This document shows positions 28,201 to 40,200 of a stretch of 64,000 bases of DNA, piece by piece. A model generated the notes under the pieces. It searched no databases. It worked only from the letters and a program-made list of their open reading frames with translations, and was not told the origin of the DNA. The DNA comes from Bathymodiolus brooksi (lineage: Eukaryota > Mollusca > Bivalvia > Mytilida > Modiolidae): assembly GCA_963680875.1 (NCBI GenBank), contig OY804588.1, forward strand, positions 91,878,233 to 91,942,232. The letters are read 5' to 3'. The stretch's first letter is position 1; each line of letters opens with the position of its first letter. The translations under genes and the position numbers were made by a program.

Positions 28201-31200
28201 GAATTAGATAAGAAATTAAAATTTATAGAAGGCAAGGATTTATATAATTAACACATTAAGTCACATTTCATTTATTTAGCTTGGGTCATGATCAGTTATC
28301 AATTAAAAAGACAATAATGGTTTTAAAAAAAATCTGTCTAATAAGTATTTACCTAAATAACGATATCATGACGTATAATAATTTCTCACCATAAATGTAT
28401 TTATTTTATTAAGATATTTATACACATATATATATAAGAAAAAAGATATAAATTAAATTTTTTAAGTACAAATAAATTGGAAGACGGCTTGAAAATCGAA
28501 AACGCAGAATAGTTATCTATGTTTATAAGTCTTAGTAAAAAGAGTCTTGAGCAACGTTTTTTTTTAACACCTGTGATAGGTGTATTTGTATATCATGAAT
28601 GCACGATGCGACAACATGCTGAGATGGGTGATGTTTTGACAGGTAAACTTAAAAAAAAAACCAGTAGAATACACTAATAAAATATTATTTCACCTATATC
28701 AGGACTCCGCAGACTGCCAATTTTCAAACGAAAAAAATCGGGATTTACGGATTTATGACCCATTCGCCATCAACAAAATAAAACTTAAATTTTACTGATT
28801 AATTTTAATCCAAATTTGCCTTTAAAGAAATAAATGTATAAATTAGAATTATTTACCCGGGTTCGTTCGCCCTACATTTGGCAAACACGTAAAAGAGCAA
28901 ACGCACCCGATATCGTAAACCGGCAACTGTCTGCAACAAGTGAAAGGGCCTTGGCATCGATTGTCGCGAGTACATAGGGACATATTAATATTCACTTCTA
29001 GTGCACTTAAAACATGGGTACTGCATGTTAATACATTTTATTCATGAATATTATTGTATATATCGCCCGTGACAGCCGTTAACACATCTATACTTTCCAT
29101 ACCCTGTATATCACTCATTTACTTCAGCTTTACTAAGATACGCATGTTTCTTTATGCACAAATTTATTGGTTAGCAGAATTTGGGGACGTTTCCTGTTTA
29201 CAGTTTAAATATCTGAGAGTGGAGACTCTCACTCCGACCTGGGAGGATTTGGTCGGACATTTGTCGGACAATTTGGTCGGACATTTGTCGGTGTGAAGTC
29301 CGACAAAACTCTGTGTCCGACCTGAATGTTTGATCGTTGATACACTTGGAGGGATCTGTAAGTATCATGATATATATTGGATCATGACCTAAGTACTGTG
29401 ATATATATTGGATCATGACCTAAGTATCATGATATATATTGGATCATGACCTAAGGTATCGTGATATATATTGGATCATGACCTAAGTATCATGATATAT
29501 ATTGGATCATGACCTAAGGTATCGTGATATATATTGGATCATGACCTAAGTATCATGATATATATTGGATAATGACCTAAGGTATCGTGATATATATTGG
29601 ATCATGACCTAAGTATCATGATATATATTGGATCATGACCTAAGTACCGTGATATATATTGGATCATGACCTAAGTATCGTGATATATATTGGATCGTGA
29701 CCTAAGTATCGTGATATATATTGGATCATGACCTAAGTATCGTGATATATATTGGATCATGACCTAAGTATCGTGATATATATTGGATCATGACCTAAGT
29801 ATCATGATATATATTGGATCATGACCTAAGGTATCGTGATATATATTGGATCATGATCTAAGTATCATGATATATATTGGATCATGACCTAAGGTATCGT
29901 GATATATATTGGATCATGACCTAAGTATCATGATATATATTGGATCATGACCTAAGGTATCGTGATATATATTGGATCATGACCTAAGGTATCGTGATAT
30001 ATATATATTGGATCATGACCTAAGTATCATGATATATATTGGATCATGACCTAAGTACCGTGATATATATTGGATCATGACCTAAGGTATCGTGATATAT
30101 ATTGGATCATGACCTAAGGTATCGTGATATATATTGGATCATGACCTAAGTATCATGATATATATTGGATCATGACCTAAGGTATTGTGATATATATTGG
30201 ATCATAACCTAAGTATCGCGATATGGATTGTATTATTAGAAAATGGTATTGCTACAGATTTAATTTATTTCACTAGAAGCTGATACCATATTACCATTCC
30301 TGGAGAGTATTGAGTGAGTGAGTGATTATTGTTTCCACCAAATGAGCAATTTTTCAGCTATATCATGGTGAGAACAAGTTACATTTTGATGAGATGATGA
30401 TAATGATGATGCCCATTTTGTTGCAGACCAACACGCTGAGTTTGTTTTTTTTAGTGCTAGCCCAATGAAACAAGTGTTCATGAAGACATGTCACTCCACA
30501 TGGTAACATTATTCTGATTCCAAGCCAACCAGTCTTGTGTTCTTTCTCCTTAATGCTGTGTGCTTAGTGGAGCAGAAACAAATACCACCTTTATAGTCTT
30601 TGGTTTAACCCTACCCACGATCTACCACACTTGAGACAAACAGGCTAACAATGACATCACCGATGCTGGTTTAACCCTACCAGGGTTTGAACCCACGATC
30701 AACCACACTTGAGGCAAACAAGCTAACAATGACATCACTGATGCTGGTTTAACCCTACCAGGGCTTGAACCCACGATCAACCACACTTGAGGCAAACAAG
30801 CTAACAATGACATCACTGATGCTGGTTTAACCCTACCAGGGCTAGAACCCACGATCTACCACACTTGAGGCAAACAAGCTAACAATGACATCACTGATGC
30901 TGGTTTAACCCTACCAGGGCTTGAACCCACGATCTACCACACTTGAGGCAAACAAGCTAACAATGACATCACGATCAACCACACTTGAGACAAACAAGCT
31001 AACAATGACATCAATCCACACTTGAGACAAACAAGCTAACAATGACATCACTCCACACTTGAGACAAACAAGCTAACAATGACATCACTCCACACTTGAG
31101 ACAAACAAGCTAACAATGACATCACTCCACACTTGAGACAAACAAGTTAACAATGACATCACTCCACACTTGAGACAAACAAGCTAACAATGACATCACT

Positions 31201-34200
31201 CCACACTTGAGACAAACAAGCTAACAATGACATCACTCCACACTTGAGACAAACAAGCTAACAATGACATCACTCCACACTTGAGACAAGCAAGCTAACA
31301 ATGACATCACTCCACACTTGAGACAAACAAGCTAACAATGACATCACTCCACACTTGAGACAAACAAGCTAACAATGACATCACTCCACACTTGAGACAA
31401 ACAAGCTAACAATGACATCACTCCACACTTGAGACAAACAAGCTAACAATGACATCACTCCACACTTGAGACAAACAAGCTAACAATGACATCACTCCAC
31501 ACTTGAGACAAACAAGTTAACAATGACATCACTGATGCAGTTGGAGGGTATTGATACTATTGAAAAATATAACACTTCACTCCCAAAAGAGTTTATTAAT
31601 TACAATGACATTGCCTTTGTCAGGATTATGGCAAATTATCCTGTATTTGATTTAAGAACTCATTCTTGTATAATTTTACAGTGATTCCAGTAATGCTACA
31701 TTAGAGGTACCTTATGCCACAGAGAAATCAGAAGGATTTTATATGTGTAATGCTACCAACAAGGCAGGTTGGAGGGCAACACAGTCTTTCTTAGATGTCA
31801 GTGGTATGTATATGTATACAAAATATTAGATGTCAGTGGTATGTAGATGTATACAAAATATTAGATGTTAGTGGTATGTAGATGTATACAAAATATTAGA
31901 TGTCAGTGGTATGTAGATGTATACAAAATATTAGATGTCAGTGGTATGTAGATGTATACAAAATATTAGATGTTAGTGGTATGTAGATGTATACAAAATA
32001 TTAGATGTCAGTGGTATGTATATGTATACAAAATATTAGATGTCAGTGGTATGTAGATGTATACAAAATATTAGATGTTAGTGGTATGTAGATGTATACA
32101 AAATATTAGATGTCAGTGGTATGTAGATGTATACAAAATATTAGATGTTAGTGGTATGTAGATGTATACAAAATATTAGATGTCAGTGGTATGTAGATGT
32201 ATACAAAATATTAGATGTTAGTGGTATGTAGATGTATACAAAATATTAGATGTCAGTGGTAATATTCTTACTGAGAAAATCAACCATATCAGTGCAAGTG
32301 CAGTGAACCACGCACTTGTCAAACCAAAGACTGTAAAATTAGTATTTGCTGCTTCTTTGCAAAGCACCCAGGATTAAGGAGAAAGAGCAAAGGAATATGT
32401 GTCTGAGTGGAGTGACATGTCTACCCATCGCAACTAGCACTATTAAAATGTATATCGCCACTAAAGTTGTGAGTTTGAATCCCACTCATGGAGAGGTGTA
32501 CTCGATGCAACATTATGTGATAAAATTTGTCAGTGACTTGCTGCAGGTCGGTGGTTTTCTATGGGTACTTTGGTTTCCTCCACCAATAAAACTGACTCCT
32601 ATGATATAGCTAAAATATTGTTAAAAGTGGTGTTAAACACCATAATCCTATCCCCCAAACCCAAAGTTGATATTATTTTGGTTGTTGCATATTTAATTCA
32701 AATTACATGCAAGGTTTTTACATAGAAAGGCTTGGAATAGAGTTAAGGTTAGGGTTATGGTGGCTAATGCCACTTTCTACAATATTTCAGTTATATCATG
32801 ACAGTTTAGGCTTGGAATATACATGTGTGAATATTGTAATATTCAGTGTTATTAAGAATACATCGCTGTATGTGGATTCAATACCCTCTTTGAAGTCTTT
32901 GATAACGAATTCCCAAATATGATGAATTTGGATCATGAATTACAAAAAGAAGAACAAATATTTTTATATTATTTTTGATGTTGTATGATGGTATTTGTGT
33001 TTATTGGCAAATTGGACATTTTCTCTTTGATGTGTGCCGATGATCACTGAACTGACCTTGATCCACAAAAATGTTGGGTCAGTTCGTATCTCGGATTGCG
33101 CCAGTATATCGGTCAATCTGACGTAAAACACGTTATGACTCCACCGATAAAAGCAATAACAGCAGTGTTGAAGGCCTCAACAGACATTATCACAAATATT
33201 CCAGCTCGTCCTATCAGACTCGCTGAGATATTAGTGATAATGTCTGTCTCAACCTTCAACACTGCTGTTATTCTATATATCATCTTCATTGTTTTCTGTC
33301 TGTAGACACAATACTTTTTCACAATGACTTATTTTATGATCTGTGTCACAGAATAAAGGTTCAGATTTATTTCAGGGATTCTAACCATACCAATTTCCAA
33401 ACAAGAGTCCAAAAGGTGCTATAATAAATTGGTCTCGGCATCTACTGCAGTTAAATCAAGCTTCCACCAGGCTAAAAAAACTTTCACACATCGTCAAAGG
33501 AGACTGGTACCTGTATGTTAAAATTTCCATTAGCGAATGTGGAAGAAACTGTTCATGTTCACACATTTGTGGATTGTAACCATACCAATTTCCAAGCAAG
33601 AGGCTCAAGGTGTTAATACGGTCTTTATACTTGCTCAATATCAAGTCTCCTAAACTTTCATAAATGGTCAAAGGAAAATAGTACCTGTTAGTTAAAATTA
33701 CCATCATGCTTAACGAATGTGGAAGAAACTGTTCATGTTCACAAATCTTTCACCAAATTAATTTGATATTTCAGAACCACCACCAAGTATTATACCACCA
33801 CAGAATGTGTCTGCTTTACCAGGAGAGGAAGCCATCTTGTCTTGTTTTGTCTTCAGCACAGTAGATCACAATATATCATGGTATAAAGTGGGTAGAAATT
33901 CACAACTCAAGTCTAACAGAAAATTCCATGTACTGAATAATGGATCCATTATAATCAGGTACAAGAATTTCATAGAATTCATGATTTGTTTTTCTTTCAA
34001 TTTTGTAAGTTCGGGAATTATGCAGATTCTTTTTTATTTAGATTCAAATATCCTTTGCTGTAAAACCAGTAAATAAACATAGACATAACTTGACAGGAAT
34101 GGTCTTTTAGGTTGTACCCCTTTCAAAATGTTGAAACATAGGCTAAGGGTTTTGGTGTTTGACTCAGTTGTATTGGTGGAGGAAACTGAAGTACACAGAG

Positions 34201-37200
34201 ACAACCACCGACCTGTCGCAAGTCACTGACAAACTTTATTACATAATGTTGTATCAAGTACACCTTGTCATGAGTGGGATTCAAACTCACAACATTAATG
34301 GTGATAGGCACTGATTGCATATTGATTAAAAGACTATTACAATCAGTTAGGATTTATGTGTATTATACATTAGTGCATATTATACACAAACAATTACGGT
34401 AAACATATTTACTCAAATTTCAAGTTATGATGCCAAAATATTTTATTGTAGAAATATAGAAAGAAAAGACCAAGGAAAGTATGTATGTAGAGCAGGCAAT
34501 GAAGGAGGATTTACCAAGCAAAGTGTCTACCTTACTGTACAAGGTAAAGTGACAAAGTGTCTACCTTACTGTACAAGGTAAAGTGACAAAGTGTCTACCT
34601 TACTGTACAAGGTAAAGTGACAAAGTGTCTACCTTACTGTACAAGGTAAAGTGACAAAGTGTCTACCTTACTGTACAAGGTAAAGTGACAAAGTGTCTAC
34701 CTTACTGTACAAGGTAAAGTGACAAAGTGTCTACCTTACTGTACAAGGTAAAGTGACAAAGTGTCTACCTTACTGTACAAGGTAAAGTGACAAAGTGTCT
34801 ACCTTACTGTACAAGGTAAAGTGACAAAGTGTCTACCTTACTGTACAAGGTAAAGTGACAAAGTGTCTACCTTACTGTACAAGGTAAAGTGACAAAGTGT
34901 CTACCTTACTGTACAAGGTAAAGTGACAAAGTGTCTACCTTACTGTACAAGGTAAAGTGACAAAGTGTCTACCTTACTGTACAAGGTAAAATGACAAAGT
35001 GTCTACCTTACTGTACAAGGTAAAGTGACAAAGTGTCTACCTTACTGTACAAGGTAAAGTGACAAAGTGTCTACCTTACTGTACAAGGTAAAGTGACAAA
35101 GTGTCTACCTTACTGTACAAGGTAAAGTGACAAAGTGTCTACCTTACTGTACAAGGTAAAGTGACAAAGTGTCTACCTTACTGTACAAGGTAAAGTGACA
35201 AAGTGTCTACCTTACTGTACAAGGTAAAGTGACAAAGTGTCTACCTTACTGTACAAGGTAAAGTGACAAAGTGTCTACCTTACTGTACAAGGTAAAGTGA
35301 CAAAGTGTCTACCTTACTGTACAAGGTAAAGTGACAAAGTTTCTACCTTACTGTACAAGGTAAAGTGACAAAGTTTCTACCTTACTGTACAAGGTAAAGT
35401 GACAAAGTTTCTACCTTACTGTACAAGGTAAAGTGACAAAGTTTCTACCTTACTGTACAAGGTAAAGTGACAAAGTGTCTACCTTACTGTACAAGGTAAA
35501 GTGACAAAGTGTCTACCTTACTGTACAAGGTAAAGTGACAAAGTGTCTACCTTACTGTACAAGGTAAAGTGACAAAGTGTCTACCTTACTGTACAAGGTA
35601 AAGTGACAAAGTGTCTACCTTACTGTACAAGGTAAAGTGACAAAGTGTCTACCTTACTGTACAAGGTAAAGTGACAAAGTGTCTATCTTACTGTACAAGG
35701 TAAAGTGACAAAGTGTCTACCTTACTGTACAAGGTAAAGTGACAAAGTGTCTACCTTACTGTACAAGGTAAAGTGACAAAGTGTCTACCTTACTGTACAA
35801 GGTAAAGTGACAAAGTGTCTACCTTACTGTACAAGGTAAAGTGACAAAGTGTCTACCTTACTGTACAAGGTAAAGTGACAAAGTTTCTACCTTACTGTAC
35901 AAGGTAAAGTGACAAAGTTTCTACCTTACTGTACAAGGTAAAGTGTTTCAAGTGTTCAACTCCAGTCTTTGATGCATAAGTATACGACATGTTGAAAAAT
36001 GTGGCAGATTTCTTAATCTTTCACTTTATCTTCTTCTTAGACTTTATCTTTTTTATAAGAAGCCACATCTGTAATGTAATAGTTAGCGTACACGCCTTGA
36101 GTATGGTACATCTGGGTTCGAGTCCCGGTCGGGTCAAACCAATTGCAAAGATTATAAAATTGGTATTTGTTGCTTCTTCTCTAAGCACACAGCACTAATA
36201 AGAGCAAAGATTGGTCGGCTCGGAATCAGAATAATGTGTTTGAGTGGATCAACATGTCTATCAGTGTTACTTCAGTAAGCTAGCACTATAAAAATTCAAC
36301 TCAGGTATGTTGATCTGGAACAAAGTTGACATCATTATCATCCCATCAAAATGTATCTTGTTCTTACCATGATAGAGCTGAAAAATTAGCCTTAAACAAC
36401 AATCAATCACTTGCTCTTGATAAGATATTTTTCACTGGTGTATTTTAGATGGCCACCACAGTAGAAAAAAAGTAAGTGAATCAGAAAGAAGTCATTTCTT
36501 TGATATTTTCTGAAAGTGATATTAGAATATCATCTATATATAGAAATGCTGTGAAGTAGTATGAGTGTAACACAGTGTATCTATATATAGAAATGCTGTA
36601 AAGTAGTATGAGTGTAACAAAGTGTATCTATATATAGAAATGCTGTGAAGTAGTATGAGTGTAACAAAGTGTATCTATATATAGAAATGATGTGAAGTAG
36701 TATGAGTGTAACAAAGTGTATCTATATATAGAAATGCTCTGAAGTAGTATGAGTGTAACAAAGTGTATCTATATATAGAAATGATGTGAAGTAGTATGAG
36801 TGTAACAAAGTATATCTATATCTCGGGTTAATGTTTGACCCCTGTCAGTCCGTCCATTTGTTTGTCCATCTGTTCGTCCATCCACATATTTTGGGTACAT
36901 GCTTTGTCCACATAATCCCTCTTATAGTTTTCAAGGTAAGGCCATTTTATTTTTACAGCATATTTGTACAAAAAGGTATGAATTTTTTTTTCCAGGATGT
37001 TTAATTTCTTAAAATGTCCACAAAATTACAGGTACTTGAACTTAGTCCATATTTGTGAAACATAGCTCATGGGGATATAATGTCATGTAAAAAAGTGCAC
37101 TCCATGAATTATGCTCAGTCCTGTGAAATTTTAGGAAGGTATGAATTTGTGTCTAGGAGGTTATATACTGTATAACCGGTAATTTCTGCGGTTAACTCCG

Positions 37201-40200
37201 GACCGCAGAATATTATGTAAAATAAATGTTAATGTCCCGTAATGATAAATTAGTACACATTACCTTTTCAAACTCTAACTCCAATTCTGCTAGAAGTGTC
37301 AACTATTTAATTAGGCCTAATTACTATATCCAGATAAAAACAAACCTGGTACTATGTTTACACAACAATTAAAGAAATACAATGTATGATTGTACCAAGT
37401 TGATACCGACAATAATTGAAACAATCACATGATTAAATGTTTACAATCATAATAAAGTTTATGAAAGCAATATTTAAAATTGTTCTTACATAAATTAACA
37501 TTAGTGATTTTTATACGCCCGTCTTTAAGACGGGACGTATTAAGGTATACCAATGTCTGACTGTCCGTCTGTCTGTCTGTCCGTCTGTCCGTCCGTCCGT
37601 CCGTCCGTCCGTCCGTCCGTCCGTCCGTCCGTCCGTCCGTCCGTCCGTCCGTCCGTCCGTCCGTCCGTCCGTTTCACATGTCACGCTCTAACTTAAGAAC
37701 CCCTTGGCCAATTCACTTCAAACTTCGCACAGTTATTGGAATTGATAGTCTTACGGTCTGTATACTTTTTGGTGAAATTTCAATTTTTCATTCCAGAGTT
37801 ATGGGACTTTATTCATCAAATTGTAGGTAATTTTTCGTATGTCGCACTGTAAATTGAGAACCCCTTGGCCAATTCACTTCAAACTTCGCATAGTTATTGG
37901 AATTGATAGTCTTATGGTCTGTATACCTATTGGTGAAATTTCAATTTTTCATTCCAGAGTTATGGGACTTTATTCATCAAATTGTAGGTGATTTTTTGGA
38001 TGTCGCGCTGTAAATTGAGAACCCCTTGGCCAATTCACTTCAAACTTCGCACAGTTATTGGAATTAATAGTCTTATGGTCTGTATACTTTTTGGTGAAAT
38101 TTAGAATTTTCATTCCAGAGTTATGGGAAAGAAAGTCTTTACAAATATTGTATGAATGTTGACGACGGGCGTATCATGCGCTTTTGGCGCAGCTGTTTAT
38201 TTTTAATTGTTGTAGTAGATGCGATTGAATAATATCAAACTGTGTGATCTCAGGATTAAAAACCAATCAAATAGAAATGTATTAGTAGTAGAATTAACCA
38301 AAGTTTTTATATATACATTATTTAAAAAGAATTGAATATAATTGCTTCTAATCGTAATTCTTAAAAAAAATTATGCTAATGTATGAAAATTCAACTTAAA
38401 AAATATATATCCGAAATATCAAACATTATACCGATATCGATTCAACTGTTGACTTCGTATTTCCTGTCAATGAAATAGATAGCGAAAACAGTGGAAAAAA
38501 TAGTTTCTTAGATGAATTTGAAGTTAACCAAATGCGTATTCAGAAGATGTAACCTTTGAAAACTTTCCAAAGAACTAAATATGTCTTGACTTCTAAAGAC
38601 CACTGTAATGTGCACCAGTTGTTTATTGTAACATCGCTTCAGTTGTTGCTTCCTGTAATACAAACAATTTTTTTTTCAGTGCCGAGATTTTCAATCTGCA
38701 GGAAAAAAAATCTGCAAAAATTAAATGTCCTCTTTTTAGTCAAAAACCGCAGAAATTTCACACTGCAGAAATTAACGGTTATACTGTACTTCTTTATGAA
38801 AATGTGTCCAATGCATTATTTCAATATTAATTTTAAAATAGCCATATACCATGTTCTGTATATAACTTTTCACAAAATGATTTTTTTTAAATTTAACTGC
38901 TTTAACTTTGCAAGTTAACCTGGATTCACTCCCAGTATTTTGTTACTTATCTTTTTATACTTAAACCTCTGTTGTCTAAGGACTGTAATTGTGGCATGTT
39001 TTTGTCTAGTTTATCTTGAAGATCTGTTCATTTATTTTCTGTACTTTCAGTTCCTCCTGAAGTCACTATTGAGCCATCAAAACAAGATTTTCAAAATGGA
39101 AGAAAAGTGTCATTTGTTTGTGTTGCCACTGGTTACCCGGCACCGAGTTACTATTGGTTACGAGACGGTGAACTGTTGATCCCTAATGACAGAATAAAGA
39201 TAAAGGGAAGTAAATTGACGATACGACACTTGGGGAGAGGAGACGAAGGGGATTATCAATGTTTGGCGAGGAACCCAGCAGGGGAAAGTGTTGCTGTAGC
39301 ACGACTGACTTATATTGGTATGATTGTGATAGGGTTAATTATGGTGGTGGTGGAAACCAGATTACCTGCAAAAAACAACTGATGACTGCAGCAAATCACT
39401 GGCAAACTTTATTATATATTGGCCAACTTTATTACATAATGTTGTATCCAGTACACTTCGCCATGAGTGGGATTCAAACTCTCAACGTAGTCGTGATAGT
39501 CACTGATTGCATAGTTAGTTAAAATATAACTACCATGCAATCAGTCATGATGACGTCTGGTATTGTTGGAGACAATTTTATAGTTTCATATCCTAATTAG
39601 ATCTTGGCTGTGGGTTCAATTGCTTTGGTTAATTATACCCCCGCTCCCCGGAGGGGGAGGGGGGTATACTGTTTTACCTCTGTCCGTCTGTCCGTCCAAG
39701 ATATTTTTCGTCGCATTTTTCTCAGCAACTATCAATGGCAGAAATCTGATATTTGGTCCCAAGCTTCATATAGGTATGCCATATTGTGGGTAGCGTTTTT
39801 GGACCCGTCAGATTCCTACTTCCTGTTTGCGGACTTAGTTGGTTTTTATACACATTGAACATATATGCACATTTTTCGTCGCATTTTTCTCAGCAACTAT
39901 TGATGACACAAATCTGATATTTGGTGACGAGCTTCATATCGGTACCCCATATCGTGGGAAGCGTTTTAGGACCCATCAGATTTCTACTTCCTGTTTGCCG
40001 ACTTTGTTGATTTTTATACACATTGAACATATATGCTCATTTTTCGTCACATTTTTCTCAGCAACTATTGATGGCAGAAATCTGATATTTGGTCACAAGC
40101 TTCATATAGGTACCCCATATCGTGGGAAGCATTTTGACCCGTCAGATTCCTACTTCCTGTTTGCCGAAGAGCAGGGGTATCATACGTGAGCATTAGCTCA

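Noticed and set aside
33096..33322. Overlapping 69-codon frames on both strands with similar sequence
   Set aside because: The similarity is explained by the hairpin at 33153-33272.
38556..38918. 120-codon plus-strand frame
   Set aside because: Lies inside the non-autonomous DNA transposon at 37171-38783 and has AT-rich composition without motifs.
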